Assembly (NCBI GenBank): GCA_002793215.1
Contig: PFPU01000126.1
Coordinates: 1 to 42,324, forward strand
Direction of reading: 5' to 3'
Source of the DNA: Flavobacteriales bacterium CG_4_10_14_0_2_um_filter_35_18
GTDB taxonomy: Bacteria > Bacteroidota > Bacteroidia > Flavobacteriales > Flavobacteriaceae
Length of the DNA: 42,324 nucleotides
The translations under genes were made by a program, and so were the position numbers. Of this stretch, positions 1 to 9,704 are shown piece by piece (position 1 is the first letter of the stretch; each line of letters begins with the position of its first letter). The notes under the pieces are model-generated. The model searched no databases. It was given only the letters and a program-made list of their open reading frames with translations, and was not told the origin of the DNA.

Positions 1-1758
1 AGTATTTGTTGATTCTTGTAATTTATTGTTTTTATATTGAGACATAGCTAACCAAGTAAGGTTTTCAATGTGATATGTACTTTCTTTAAGTAATTGATTT
101 AAAACAGATTCAGCCTTTTTAAAATCGCCAACATAAAATAAAGATTTTGCTAAATCTATGCCTGCTGAATTTTGTTCTGAATTTTTTATAAATTCTCTAA
201 AATAAATATTCGCTAAAACCTCCTCATTACTTAATATTAACTGATTAGCGGCAAAAAAATAAATTGCTAGCCATGCGTCCTTATCCATTTTTAATTTAAA
301 TGATTCTAAGGTTTTCTTTAAATCATTAAAATTTCCCAGTCTTATTTTAGCTGCAATTAAAGTGTGAAATAAATAACTATTTTCTGACGAAACCGTTATG
401 TTGGCTAATAAATTTTCTACTTCCTTATATTTTTTTAATTCAATATTGGCAATTGATTTTAAATAGATTCGGTATTTACAATAGGTACAATTTTCTAAAT
501 CCATTTTATCCATCGGAATCTTTTGAAAAATGCTATCAACATCTATAGGTTTATTGACAAATTGAATGGCCACCGCCATTGTACTTTCATTAGATTCTAA
601 ATCGTAAGGTGCAAAATTATATTCATAAAGTATTGATTTATAAATTTTTTTGTTATTTCCTTCTAGTAATGCTTGGTATAAATTAAGTAAATTTTGTTGT
701 CTATGATTGTTGTATGCCGGAATTATTAGGGCTCTTCTTAAAGAATCGGCTATGTGATACTGTCCAGTATTGTAATAATTGGCAATGCGCAGCACTTTAG
801 GTTCAAAATAACTGGAATCAATTTCAATCGCTTTGTTCAAATATTCTAAGCTCAACTTTCGTTTGTCTAAATTTGCTTTGGCGTTAAGTACATATTTATA
901 GGCTTCATATTTGGGCGGAAATTCTTGCAGATTTTCATTTTTTTTATCTTCGGTTATTAAATAACCTAAAATAAGTTGTTTTAAAGATTCCATGCAAACC
1001 AATGGATCATTGATATCACAAGAAATACTTTTAAATGAGATGAGAACTTTATTAAATTCACCATCTGATATAGAACATTGAAATAATAAGGTGCTATCCT
1101 TTAAAAAATAATTGCCAGATATTAATTTTCCAGGTTTAAAATAAGCTTTTACAATATCATAATCGGCTGTTTTATAAGTGTTTGTATTGATAATTTTAGA
1201 ATAATCTTCAATTACTTGTGGTGATACCGTTTGACCGATTTGATTTTCAGTAATGCCATGAATTAACCAATCGGCTACCATTTTACCGATGATATCATAT
1301 TTTACATCTCCAGTATTATTACCAAATTTTAAAATTGCTATTTTATCATTTACAATAGTGCTTACCAATTTTGGTTCAGAACTGGTAAACTTATTATTGA
1401 TAATAATTATAATGATAAAGATAGATAATAAACTGGTTATCAAACTAAATGTAAAATACATTTTTTTAAAAGAACTCTTTTTATAAGTGTATATTTTTAT
1501 ATCAGCTTCTGAATCATCAATCGTCTTTGAATTTTTTTCAAGCACTAACAAATGAAACCGCCAAACCAAAAAAATATTTATTGGAAACCCTAAAATAAGT
1601 ATTAATAAAAGAATGGTAACCGAAGTTTTTGGTAAACCTAATGGTTCGGCAGTAATCGCTAATACTTGAAGAAGAACCCAACTAGATACAAGATAAATAG
1701 AGAGTTTTTTAAAAACTTCCTTATCTAAACACTCATTAAAAAAAACTTTTAAATTCAT
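1..1758 (-). CDS. TolB-like/TPR membrane-anchored protein, 5' part only
   Basis: An open frame of exactly 586 codons runs from ATG at 1758 to the left edge without a stop, so the C-terminus is missing. Residues about 20-40 (LSIYLVSSWVLLQVLAI) and 45-68 form two membrane segments of the kind seen at the N-terminus of Bacteroidota TPR/adenylate-cyclase-like proteins. A third helix at about 101-122 ends in a run of isoleucines. Residues 138-170 (IAILKFGNNTGD, then VADWLIHGIT) look like the start of a TolB/FlgO-like domain. From about residue 270 the protein is helical with TPR-like spacing (YLNKAIEIDSSYFEPK is one clear unit). No HTH or cyclase domain is visible in the part present. The TPR part probably lies outside the cytoplasm and binds protein partners, but that is inference. 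It is divergent from the repeat peptide gene at 1866, with 107 bp between starts. Confidence 0.72.
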   Translation of the reverse strand, partial: MNLKVFFNECLDKEVFKKLSIYLVSSWVLLQVLAITAEPLGLPKTSVTILLLILILGFPINIFLVWRFHLLVLEKNSKTIDDSEADIKIYTYKKSSFKKMYFTFSLITSLLSIFIIIIIINNKFTSSEPKLVSTIVNDKIAILKFGNNTGDVKYDIIGKMVADWLIHGITENQIGQTVSPQVIEDYSKIINTNTYKTADYDIVKAYFKPGKLISGNYFLKDSTLLFQCSISDGEFNKVLISFKSISCDINDPLVCMESLKQLILGYLITEDKKNENLQEFPPKYEAYKYVLNAKANLDKRKLSLEYLNKAIEIDSSYFEPKVLRIANYYNTGQYHIADSLRRALIIPAYNNHRQQNLLNLYQALLEGNNKKIYKSILYEYNFAPYDLESNESTMAVAIQFVNKPIDVDSIFQKIPMDKMDLENCTYCKYRIYLKSIANIELKKYKEVENLLANITVSSENSYLFHTLIAAKIRLGNFNDLKKTLESFKLKMDKDAWLAIYFFAANQLILSNEEVLANIYFREFIKNSEQNSAGIDLAKSLFYVGDFKKAESVLNQLLKESTYHIENLTWLAMSQYKNNKLQESTNT

Positions 1759-1865
1759 ATATTGGCAATAAAAATCTACTGAAATTAAGAAATAATAAAT
1801 TACTTATTTGGTTCTTTAAAATAAAATGCCTAATATAGACAAATTTTTAACTAAAAAAAATTACT

Positions 1866-2009
1866 ATGGCTAATCAAAAAAATCAAAAAACAGCAAATTC
1901 GGGTATTACTATTGACCCTAAAAAAGGCAATGCTAATTCGGGCATTACCATTGACCCTAAAAAAGGTAATGCTAATTCGGGCATTACCATTGACCCTAAA
2001 AAAACCTAG
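1866..2009 (+). CDS. 47-residue tandem-repeat peptide, function unknown
   Basis: ATG at 1866 to TAG at 2007-2009 encodes 47 residues. After a short polar leader (MANQKNQKTA) the unit NSGITIDPKKGNA occurs twice in full, followed by a third copy ending NSGITIDPKKT. The units differ at DNA level only by synonymous third-position changes (GGT/GGC, ATT ACT/ATT ACC, GGC/GGT), which points to selection on the peptide. The product is basic and hydrophilic, has no cysteine, no signal peptide and no membrane segment. Two terminator-like hairpins follow directly and the first includes the stop codon, supporting an independent transcription unit. I do not recognise the family. It could be a ligand or scaffold peptide, or the precursor of a modified peptide, but no maturation enzyme lies beside it. 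Confidence 0.62.
   Translation: MANQKNQKTANSGITIDPKKGNANSGITIDPKKGNANSGITIDPKKT
1896..2006 (+). repeat. Three tandem 39-nt units in frame (2 full, 1 partial)
   Basis: Units lie at 1896-1934, 1935-1973 and 1974-2006. They are contiguous, a multiple of three long, and in the reading frame of the 47-residue gene. Unit 2 differs from unit 1 at three synonymous positions. Unit 3 keeps the first 30 bases and then ends in a Thr codon before the stop. The lack of spacers excludes a CRISPR array. Confidence 0.9.
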
Positions 2010-2068
2010 TCAAACTAGGGTTTATTTTAATCATACAAAAGGCGTTAACAAATTGATTAACGCCTTTT
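2002..2068 (+). terminator. Two consecutive hairpins; the second probably bidirectional
   Basis: Hairpin 1 pairs CCTAG (2005-2009, containing the TAG stop codon) with CTAGG (2015-2019) across TCAAA, extended by flanking AAA/TTT and followed by a T-rich stretch. Hairpin 2 pairs AAAAGGCGTTAA (2037-2048) with TTAACGCCTTTT (2057-2068) around an 8-nt loop. It has A tracts and T tracts on both sides, so it can also serve the converging EamA gene that ends at 2086. Confidence 0.8.
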
Positions 2069-2085
2069 TAATTTAGATTATTTTT

Positions 2086-3003
2086 CTATTTTGAGAACCT
2101 CGAATAAATGGCTAATTTTCGTTTAGTGTTTATAAAATAAACGCCTGTCAATAAAATGGCAGCCGCTAAAATAGATTGCCCAGTAATTTTCTCGTTTAAA
2201 AAATACCAACCTAACAATATAGCAATTACAGGATTTACATAGGTTGAAGTGGCTACTTTTTCGGGTGAAACTGCTCGTAATAAATAATTAAACGAAGTAT
2301 AAGCCACAATGCCTCCAAATACAATTAAAAGCACCATTGAAACTTGAACTTTAGAACTCCATTGTGTTGGTATTGTCCATACTTCACCGCGTATCAAACT
2401 AAATAAGAGCAATAGCATTCCTCCCATAAACATTTGGTAACCTGTATTGATAAAATAGTTTGAAGGTAAATCGGCTTTTCCAACAAAAATGCTTCCATAA
2501 CTCCAACTCAACAAGCAGGCGAAAATCATCAACATACCAATTCCAGAACCTTCTTGGCTAAGCAATTGTTTTTGGCTCACCAACAAATAAATTCCAATTA
2601 CGCCAAGAACAACGCCAATAATAGACATTGGTTGTATTTTTTTTCCGTCCAGTAAAAGCATCATCAATAAAACAATAAGTGGTTGTGCGGATATTTCGAG
2701 TGCAGCAAAGCCACTATCGACGTATTTTAGTGCCCAAACCAATCCCCCATTGCCAAAGGTTAGAAATAAAAAACCTGCTATGGTACAATTAATTAACTGT
2801 TTTGTTGTGATTCTAAGTTTTTTTCCCATTGAGGCGGCAATTATAAAAATTAAAACACCGGCAGTAATAAATCGTATTGAAGCCAACATCAATGGTGGAA
2901 GTTCGGTAACAGCTATTTTATTAAAAAGATAGGTCGATCCCCAAATGACATAAATCGAAAAAAATGATAAAATAATAAGTATCTGATGTTTAGATTTATC
3001 CAT
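2086..3003 (-). CDS. EamA/DMT-family transporter
   Basis: This 305-residue inner-membrane protein has about ten hydrophobic helices arranged as two EamA repeats. The N-terminal helix carries the IWGSTYLFNKIAV motif typical of the drug/metabolite transporter superfamily, and the second repeat carries PVIAILLGWYFLNEKIT, another EamA signature. Length matches the usual 290-310 residues. Members export amino acids, metabolites or drugs, and the substrate cannot be told from sequence. The gene stands alone: 116 bp separate its start from the DUF2231 gene upstream on the same strand, and it ends at the hairpin at 2037-2068. Confidence 0.9.
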   Translation of the reverse strand: MDKSKHQILIILSFFSIYVIWGSTYLFNKIAVTELPPLMLASIRFITAGVLIFIIAASMGKKLRITTKQLINCTIAGFLFLTFGNGGLVWALKYVDSGFAALEISAQPLIVLLMMLLLDGKKIQPMSIIGVVLGVIGIYLLVSQKQLLSQEGSGIGMLMIFACLLSWSYGSIFVGKADLPSNYFINTGYQMFMGGMLLLLFSLIRGEVWTIPTQWSSKVQVSMVLLIVFGGIVAYTSFNYLLRAVSPEKVATSTYVNPVIAILLGWYFLNEKITGQSILAAAILLTGVYFINTKRKLAIYSRFSK

Positions 3004-3119
3004 TGATGAATTTTAGATGGAATTTAAAAAGTTATTTCAATTGGTAATATTAAGAAAAACAATCCAACCAAAATTTTATAATTAATAACAACGCCTTAAA
3101 ATAAAGAAAAACAAGCTCT

Positions 3120-3581
3120 CTAGTTGTGATTTTTCAAAATGGATGGTGCTAATTCAACACCAGCGCCGTGACTGTAAACTAGTTCTCCTCCTAAATAGCC
3201 CGTAAACATTACCGATCCTATCAAAAAGGTAAATAATAAGATTGTAATCCATTTTGTAAACGTAGAATCTTTTTTTAAATACATCACAAACGACTTAAAT
3301 AAAACGGTAGCAATTGCGAGCAGAAGTGTTATTAAACCTGCCTGTTCATGCAATTCAACAGGAACTTTTAGTGAACCCGATTCAATGCCATCCCCTGCCA
3401 AATTTCCGCTAATGTAAGCGGCAATAGCCCCAATAACTCCTATAAACAATAAATAAAATGAAACCTCTTTAAAAAAAAGTTTTTTGTTTATTAATCCAAA
3501 AAGCTCCGAAAAATAGCCAACAATTAAAAGCGCTATCGGAAAATGAATAATTAGCGCATGAAGGTGAGTTGCTGATATCAT
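3120..3581 (-). CDS. DUF2231-type membrane protein
   Basis: The 153-residue product has four predicted membrane segments. It opens with HLHALIIHFPIALLIVGYF, the histidine-rich first helix that defines DUF2231-like proteins (His residues followed by a HFP turn). A second conserved-looking stretch is AAYISGNLAGDGIE, followed by His in LHEQAGLITLL. The pattern of His in membrane helices resembles heme- or metal-binding membrane proteins, but no function is established here. It may be co-transcribed with the EamA gene downstream, though the 116-bp gap makes this uncertain. Confidence 0.75.
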   Translation of the reverse strand: MISATHLHALIIHFPIALLIVGYFSELFGLINKKLFFKEVSFYLLFIGVIGAIAAYISGNLAGDGIESGSLKVPVELHEQAGLITLLLAIATVLFKSFVMYLKKDSTFTKWITILLFTFLIGSVMFTGYLGGELVYSHGAGVELAPSILKNHN

Positions 3582-3723
3582 TTAGTTAGAAATTTTATTG
3601 CAAATTAAATAAAATTTGATTTAGGAACGCCCTTATGAGGTATAAATTTTGCTTAAAAAGTGTGTTTATAAAAATTGTAGTTACCTGTTTTAAAAACAGA
3701 ATTATTTTTTTAAATGAAAAATG

Positions 3724-3731
3724 TATATTTG
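3724..3731 (+). promoter_or_regulatory. -7 box TATATTTG for the Asp-box protein gene
   Basis: TATATTTG matches the Bacteroidota -7 consensus TAnnTTTG and would give a leader of roughly 17 nt before the ATG at 3754. I could not find a clear -33 TTTG at the right spacing. Confidence 0.55.
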
Positions 3732-3753
3732 AGAGTTAATAATCTAAATACCT

Positions 3754-6700
3754 ATGAAAAAATATGTTTTTATTCTTGCCTTTTTTATCCTTAGTGCATC
3801 CATTGCTCAAGAGGTAAATACTTACTTTAAGCCTTTAAAATATCGAAACATCGGTCCTTTTCGTGGAGGGCGCTCTGTTGCAACAAGTGGCGTTATAAAT
3901 GACCCCCTAACCTATTATATGGGAACAACTGGTGGTGGTTTATGGAAAACAAATGATGCCGGTCAAGCTTGGGAAAACATCTCGGACGGTTTTTTTAAAA
4001 CAGGTTCAGTTGGGGCCGTTGCCGTTTCAGAATCTAATCCGAATGTGGTTTATTGTGGTATGGGAGAGCACGCTATTAGAGGCGTTATGACGTCCTATGG
4101 TGATGGCGTTTACAAATCTACCGATGCCGGAAAAACTTGGAAAAAAATGGGTTTAGAACATACACGTCAAATTTCTAGAATTGTTATTAATCCAACCAAT
4201 CCGGATATTGTTTACGTGGCCGCTCAAGGAGCTTTTGCCGAACCTACTAAAGATCGCGGGGTTTATAAATCAATAGATGGCGGCAAAACTTGGAAAAATG
4301 TTTTGTTTGTCAACGATTTAACGGGTTCTTCCGATTTATCACTCGATATAAACAACCCCGAAGTGCTCTATAGTGCAATGTGGCATCACCAACGTACACC
4401 TTGGGAAATGATTAGTGGTGGCATTGGAAGTATGCTTTATAAATCAATTGATGGTGGTGAAACTTGGTTTAAAATTGATAAGGGTCTCCCAAAAGAAAAA
4501 GGGAAAATGGCAATTGCCGTCAGTCGCGAAAATTCACAAAAAGTTTATGCTTTGATTGAAAGCGACAGCAACAAAGGCCACGGTGGCTTATTTGTTTCGG
4601 ATGATTCGGGTGAAAATTGGCACTTGGTAAGTGGTGATAATCGCCTCACACAACGGTCGTGGTATTATATTAAAGTTTTTGCCGATCCTAAGAATGAAAA
4701 CACCGTTTATGTGTTAAGTGCAGCCGCATTTAGGTCAACTGATGGCGGTAAAACTTGGGAAGAAATTGAAGGTACCCACGGCGATTTTCACGACTTGTGG
4801 ATCAATCCTAACAATCCAAAAAATCTAGCAATTGCAGATGATGGAGGTGTATTCATCTCTTTTAATAATGGAAAAAATTGGTCTAAAAATAACAATATGC
4901 CAACGGCTCAAATGTATCGAATTAATGCTGATAATTTATTCCCTTATAATATTTATGGCGGCCAACAAGACAATACTTCTGTTAAAATTGCAAGTCTTTC
5001 GTTAGGTAGATGGGAAATTTCACAACAAGATTGGACTTATGCAGCTGGTGGCGAAAGTGCCTTTTTGGCTTTTGACCCCAATAATCCGCGTTATGTTTTG
5101 GGTGGTAGTTATTTAGGTACCATTGAATCTTTAGACATGGAATCTAAGGCAAGCACAAATATTATGGAAGCCCCCATTCAATATTTAGGCAGAGCCGCCA
5201 GAGATATGAAATATCTTTTTAATTGGAATGCCCCAATAATAAGGTCTCAACACGAACCAAACACCTTTTTTCACGGGGCGCAACTAGTTTTAAAAACTAC
5301 TGATATGGGTGAAACTTGGACCGAATTTTCACCCGATTTAACGCGGAATATTGATGAAAAACAAGGCTTTGGAGGAAGTCCTTTTACTGTTGAAGCCGTA
5401 GGAGCCGAAAATTATGGAACCTTAAGTTACATTCAAGAATCGCCCACCGAAAAAGGCGTTTTTTATACGGGAAGCGATGATGGCTTTGTATATCTTACCA
5501 AAGACAATGGCGCACATTGGACAAATATTACGCCAAAGGGACTTAAAGAATGTTTAATTAATGCCATTGAGATTTCCGCTACCAACCCTGCAACGGCTTA
5601 TATTGCAACTACGCGGTTCAAATTTAATGACTTTACGCCTGCCCTTTACAAAACTACTGATTATGGTAAAACTTGGACCAATATTAGCGCTGGCATTCCT
5701 TATGGTGCCTTTACAAGAGTTGTGAGAGAAGACCCAATTAAAAATGAAATACTCTATGCGGGTACTGAAACTGGCATGTACATTTCTTTAAATGGAGGCA
5801 CCTTTTGGCAATCATTTCAGTTAAATTTACCTATTACACCAATTACCGATTTAATGGTTCATAAAGGCGATTTAATTGTCGCAACTTCTGGCAGATCATT
5901 TTGGATATTAGACGATTTAAGTGTTATAGAACAGTATCAAACTAATCAAGTTAAAACAAAGTTATACAAACCAGAACCAGCCATTTATGGCACTTGGGGA
6001 AGCCCTTTAAATAGTAACTCAGCCGAATTTAAAGGTTCAAATTCATTTTCGGGTGTTAATCCGGCAAATGGGGTGGTATTTTATTATGAACTCCCAAAAG
6101 TAGCCGATTCTGTTGCGGTAACCTTGCAAATAAGAGATGAAAAAGGCCATTTAATAAATACCTTTAGCTCTGTTAAAGATTCGCTTTATAAAAAATGGGA
6201 TGGCGGTCCGGATGCAACACCAAACTTGACTAAAAATACAGGCTTAAACCGCTTTGTTTGGAATAAGCGTTATCCGATGATGCCGGGCATTCCTGATATG
6301 TATATGGAAGCTAGTTATAGCGGTCATTTGGCCTCGCCGGGGACTTATAAAGCCGAATTAAAAGTTGGAAATACCCGTTTAAATGCGGATGTGGTGATTG
6401 AAAAAAATCCGCTTTACGAAACCAAAGAAAATTCCTATCAAACGTATGATAGTTTTATGACCTCAATGGAACAAACACTTACCGACATGCATTTAAAAGT
6501 GAATTTGTTGATGAAAGCACAAACCCAAATTAAAGCTGCTTTATTGATACTAGCAAATGAAAAAGGCCACGAAGATTTAATAAAATCAGGTAAAGCACTG
6601 ATTGCTAAATTAAATGATTGGGATGAAGCCATGGTTCAACGAAAATCAAAAGCCTATGATGATGTTGAAAATTTTCCAAACAAATTTACGGCCGAATACT

Positions 6701-6888
6701 TCTTTTTAATCAATCAAACTGAAAGTAGCATTCCGCGTGTCAATAAATCATCGGTTGACCGAAAAAATGAACTCGATTTACAATGGAATAAACTTAAAGC
6801 CAGTGCCGATTCATTCATCAAAACCGAAATACCAGAATTTAATAAACAATTGTGGCAAGCCGGCATTGGAGCGATAAATATGAAATAG
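3754..6888 (+). CDS. Secreted sortilin-like (VPS10/BNR) beta-propeller protein
   Basis: The 1044-residue protein has a Sec signal peptide ([18 protein letters not shown]) and then a long series of Asp-box turns (S/T-x-D-x-G-x-T-W). Examples are [40 protein letters not shown] and TTDYGKTW; I count about eleven over residues 65-690. This is the layout of the VPS10/sortilin-like 'glycosyl hydrolase' family, common and usually about 1000-1080 residues long in Bacteroidota. After about residue 740 comes a different domain containing [20 protein letters not shown], conserved in this family, and a helical C-terminus. No catalytic glycosidase residues are evident, so enzymatic activity should not be assumed. 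The protein is likely periplasmic or outer-membrane associated. It is monocistronic, with a -7 box before it and a strong terminator after it. Confidence 0.85.
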   Translation: MKKYVFILAFFILSASIAQEVNTYFKPLKYRNIGPFRGGRSVATSGVINDPLTYYMGTTGGGLWKTNDAGQAWENISDGFFKTGSVGAVAVSESNPNVVYCGMGEHAIRGVMTSYGDGVYKSTDAGKTWKKMGLEHTRQISRIVINPTNPDIVYVAAQGAFAEPTKDRGVYKSIDGGKTWKNVLFVNDLTGSSDLSLDINNPEVLYSAMWHHQRTPWEMISGGIGSMLYKSIDGGETWFKIDKGLPKEKGKMAIAVSRENSQKVYALIESDSNKGHGGLFVSDDSGENWHLVSGDNRLTQRSWYYIKVFADPKNENTVYVLSAAAFRSTDGGKTWEEIEGTHGDFHDLWINPNNPKNLAIADDGGVFISFNNGKNWSKNNNMPTAQMYRINADNLFPYNIYGGQQDNTSVKIASLSLGRWEISQQDWTYAAGGESAFLAFDPNNPRYVLGGSYLGTIESLDMESKASTNIMEAPIQYLGRAARDMKYLFNWNAPIIRSQHEPNTFFHGAQLVLKTTDMGETWTEFSPDLTRNIDEKQGFGGSPFTVEAVGAENYGTLSYIQESPTEKGVFYTGSDDGFVYLTKDNGAHWTNITPKGLKECLINAIEISATNPATAYIATTRFKFNDFTPALYKTTDYGKTWTNISAGIPYGAFTRVVREDPIKNEILYAGTETGMYISLNGGTFWQSFQLNLPITPITDLMVHKGDLIVATSGRSFWILDDLSVIEQYQTNQVKTKLYKPEPAIYGTWGSPLNSNSAEFKGSNSFSGVNPANGVVFYYELPKVADSVAVTLQIRDEKGHLINTFSSVKDSLYKKWDGGPDATPNLTKNTGLNRFVWNKRYPMMPGIPDMYMEASYSGHLASPGTYKAELKVGNTRLNADVVIEKNPLYETKENSYQTYDSFMTSMEQTLTDMHLKVNLLMKAQTQIKAALLILANEKGHEDLIKSGKALIAKLNDWDEAMVQRKSKAYDDVENFPNKFTAEYFFLINQTESSIPRVNKSSVDRKNELDLQWNKLKASADSFIKTEIPEFNKQLWQAGIGAINMK

Positions 6889-6912
6889 CTTTAAATTTTT
6901 TAACATAATTAT

Positions 6913-6945
6913 AAAGGTCTTGACTTTAAAGAAGTCAAGACCTTT
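6913..6945 (+). terminator. Bidirectional hairpin terminator
   Basis: AAAGGTCTTGACTT (6913-6926) pairs perfectly with AAGTCAAGACCTTT (6932-6945) around a 5-nt loop, with T-runs on both strands. It lies between the converging Asp-box gene (ending 6888) and the helicase gene (ending 6982), so it can stop transcription from both sides. Confidence 0.88.
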
Positions 6946-6981
6946 TTATTTGAAAGCCTACTCTTTTTAATTTAAAAATAT

Positions 6982-8298
6982 TTACTTTTTTGAACTAACT
7001 TCCGCTTTATGCTGAAGCAGATAATTTGCTACTAATTTATCTATCAATTCATCTTTTGTCAGGTGGTGAAAAATTGTTTTAATCTTATCTTTTAAATCGG
7101 ATGAAATTTCGTGATTTGGCTTTGTTTTAAAAAGCTGTTTTGCCCACAAAATGGCGTTATTTTCTTCAACACTTGCCGAATTAGGCTTTTCTAATTCTTT
7201 AAAATCAAGGCCTAAGGTTAAGTTAAAAGCACTTAATTTTTCTTCTTCCTCTTCTTGAATAACGCATAGTGAAAGGCCCTTTGCTCCTGCTCTAGCCGTT
7301 CGTCCACTGCGATGAACGTAAGTTTCGGCAAGTTCAGGTAAATGATAATTAACCACATAACTAACTTCTTTAACATCAATACCTCTTGCGGCTAAATCGG
7401 TTGCTACCAAAAGGTTGATATGACCTTCTCTAAATTGAGCCATTATACGGTCGCGAATGGGCTGTGTTAAACTGCCGTGAATGGCACCACAAGAAAACCT
7501 ATTAATGGCCAAATTTTTTGCCAGCTTGGCAACTGCCGCCTTAGTTTTACAAAAAATAATGCCGCGTTGGTTTTCTTTTGAAGCTAAAAAATGCATTAAT
7601 ATATTTAGTTTTTCGATGGGTTTTACCACAATAAATTGATGTTCAATTTCTTGATTGCCTATGGTTTGCATATCAACGCTGACTTGAATGAGCTGTTTCG
7701 ACAAATAATTTTGAATCAACTGTTTTATTGCTCCAGGAAGTGTTGCCGAAAATAAAAAGGTGCGCCTTTGTTTTGGTAATTCCGCAATTATTTCATCTAA
7801 GCCCTCTTTTAAAGCGCTGAGCATTTCATCGGCTTCATCTAAAACCAAATACTTAGCATGCTTAATATCAATGGCTTTTCGCTTTATTAAGTCAATTAAA
7901 CGCCCTGGAGTTGCCACTACAATATGAGTGGTATTTAACAAATTTTCAATTTGTGGCTTTATAGGAATGCCACCGCAAGTTGCAACAATGACCAAATTTG
8001 GAAGGTATTTTGCATAAGTCTGTAAATTGCTAAAAATCTGATTTCCTAACTCCCGAGTTGGTACTAAAATAAGGACTTGAATGTACTGATCTTTAAAGTC
8101 AATTAACTGTAATAAAGGCAAACCAAAAGCAGCCGTTTTACCCGTTCCTGTTTTGGCTAAACCAACAAAATCTTCGGTTTTTGTAAGTAAAACCGGAATT
8201 GTTTTTTGCTGTATTTCGGTTGGTTCAGTTATATTTAAATCGGCTAAAGCCTTTGTTAAGGGTGCTAAAATACCTAGTTTGGTGAATGATTTTGACAT
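6982..8298 (-). CDS. DEAD-box RNA helicase (helicase 1, canonical DEAD)
   Basis: The 438-residue protein shows every core motif in order: Q motif (FTKLGI...EPTEIQQKTIP), motif I AKTGTGKT, Ia PTREL, Ib TPGR, motif II DEAD in LDEADEML, motif III SAT, motif V ARGID and motif VI HRSGRTARAG. The C-terminal tail of about 70 residues is helical and charged, with no recognised RNA-binding domain. It is expected to unwind or remodel short RNA duplexes with ATP in the cytoplasm, during ribosome assembly or mRNA turnover. It lies only 16 nt downstream of helicase 2, so the two are very likely co-transcribed, and the hairpin at 6913-6945 ends the unit. Similar in type to RhlE/CsdA proteins, but I cannot assign an orthologue. 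Confidence 0.93.
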   Translation of the reverse strand: MSKSFTKLGILAPLTKALADLNITEPTEIQQKTIPVLLTKTEDFVGLAKTGTGKTAAFGLPLLQLIDFKDQYIQVLILVPTRELGNQIFSNLQTYAKYLPNLVIVATCGGIPIKPQIENLLNTTHIVVATPGRLIDLIKRKAIDIKHAKYLVLDEADEMLSALKEGLDEIIAELPKQRRTFLFSATLPGAIKQLIQNYLSKQLIQVSVDMQTIGNQEIEHQFIVVKPIEKLNILMHFLASKENQRGIIFCKTKAAVAKLAKNLAINRFSCGAIHGSLTQPIRDRIMAQFREGHINLLVATDLAARGIDVKEVSYVVNYHLPELAETYVHRSGRTARAGAKGLSLCVIQEEEEEKLSAFNLTLGLDFKELEKPNSASVEENNAILWAKQLFKTKPNHEISSDLKDKIKTIFHHLTKDELIDKLVANYLLQHKAEVSSKK

Positions 8299-8314
8299 TT
8301 TTTCTCGTTTCTCG

Positions 8315-9664
8315 TTACTTCTTTTTGTTGCGCAAATTAAAATTTTTATCCCCTCTTGTAAGTGGTTTATGGTATTTTTTTGCTAAATCTCTCCGGTAAG
8401 ATCCTCCTTGATTTTCTTTGAGATTTTTTTCTTTCTTTTCGTGAAAACTGTTATCCGGTTTTAATTGCTCTGAATCTTTTCGCTCGGCATCGTGAATTTT
8501 TGGTTGCTCTTCGGGAATCAATTTTGTTGAAACGTCAACTTCTTGTGGAAAATCATTCATCGGAATTTCATAAGACATCAGTTTTTCAATGGCCTTTTTA
8601 TAAGCAGCTTCATTTTTTGTAAAAAACAAAATGGAAGTTCCTGTTTGAGAGGCTCTTCCGGTTCTACCGATGCGGTGCATATAATTTTCGGGATAATGTG
8701 GTGTGTCAAAATTGATAACATGGGTAATTTTATTTAAATCTAAACCACGAGCCATCACGTCGGTAGCGATTATAATTCGGTTTTTACCTTCATCAAATTG
8801 CGCAATTGAACGCATTCGATAATTTTGAGTTTTATTAGCGTGAATCACACAACATTCTGAACCAAATTCAGCTTCAAGTGCTTCAAATAACCAATCGGCT
8901 TGTTTTTTTTGAGCTACAAATACCAGCACTTTACCAAATTTTTTACGGTCATTTAACAAATGTGACAACAAATTGATTTTTGTATAAAAATTTTTAACCG
9001 GATAGCATTGTTGTGAAATATTTTCTAAAGGCGTTCCGCTTACCGCCATCGAAATTTTAATAGGCATCGAAAAGTAATCATCAATTAAGGCATCTACATC
9101 CTCTGTCATCGTTGCCGAAAACATGATATTTTGCCTGCGTTCGGGGAGCAATTCGAAAATGTTTTTCAGCTGAAATCGGAAACCTAAATCTAACATCACA
9201 TCCACTTCATCAATTACCAATTTTTTAATTGCTTTTAGCTGTAAAGCCCTGCTAATCACCAAATCGTATAAGCGACCTGGCGTTGCCACAATAATATCTA
9301 CCCCCTTTGCAAGGGCTGTTCTTTGTGAGTTTATATTAACACCTCCAAAAACGCCAACAATGCGCAAATTGCAATATTTTGCATACAATTCAATTTGGGC
9401 AACCAATTGAATGACCAATTCGCGGGTAGGTACCAAAATTAAGATTCTGGCATTTAAATCTTTAGAAAACTTTAATTCTTGAAGAATTGGCAACATATAA
9501 GCCAAGGTTTTTCCGGTACCAGTTTGTGCAATTCCAACCATATCTTTGCCAGAAAGAATCACTGAAAAGGCTTCTTTTTGTATGGGAGTAAGCGTTTTAA
9601 AACCCAAATCATCAACGGCATGTTGCAATTGTTTTGAAAGGTTTAATAGGTTAAAAGTATCCAT
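8315..9664 (-). CDS. DEAD-box family RNA helicase (helicase 2, DEVD variant)
   Basis: The 449-residue protein has Q motif (TLTPIQKEAF), motif I AQTGTGKT, Ia PTREL, Ib TPGR, motif III SAT, motif V ARGLD and motif VI HRIGRTGRA. Motif II reads DEVD (IDEVDVMLDLG) instead of DEAD; the two acidic ends and Glu needed for Mg-ATP are kept. The C-terminal 70 residues or so are strongly basic (RRDLAKKYHKPLTRG then NLRNKKK), as expected for a nonspecific RNA-binding tail, resembling RhlE-type helicases. It sits in the middle of three same-strand helicase genes, with 40 nt upstream and 16 nt downstream. Confidence 0.92.
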   Translation of the reverse strand: MDTFNLLNLSKQLQHAVDDLGFKTLTPIQKEAFSVILSGKDMVGIAQTGTGKTLAYMLPILQELKFSKDLNARILILVPTRELVIQLVAQIELYAKYCNLRIVGVFGGVNINSQRTALAKGVDIIVATPGRLYDLVISRALQLKAIKKLVIDEVDVMLDLGFRFQLKNIFELLPERRQNIMFSATMTEDVDALIDDYFSMPIKISMAVSGTPLENISQQCYPVKNFYTKINLLSHLLNDRKKFGKVLVFVAQKKQADWLFEALEAEFGSECCVIHANKTQNYRMRSIAQFDEGKNRIIIATDVMARGLDLNKITHVINFDTPHYPENYMHRIGRTGRASQTGTSILFFTKNEAAYKKAIEKLMSYEIPMNDFPQEVDVSTKLIPEEQPKIHDAERKDSEQLKPDNSFHEKKEKNLKENQGGSYRRDLAKKYHKPLTRGDKNFNLRNKKK

Positions 9665-9704
9665 CTAAATTGTATTATTTAAAGGTATTTATCTTTAAAA
9701 AGTC

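Noticed and set aside
1289-1486. 65-codon open frame on the plus strand, hydrophobic
   Set aside because: It lies entirely antisense within the TolB-like/TPR coding region, and its hydrophobic content comes from AT-rich codons of the opposite strand.
1896-2006. Possible short CRISPR array (repeated 39-nt units)
   Set aside because: The units are directly adjacent with no spacers, are in frame, and vary only at silent positions; they encode a repeat peptide.
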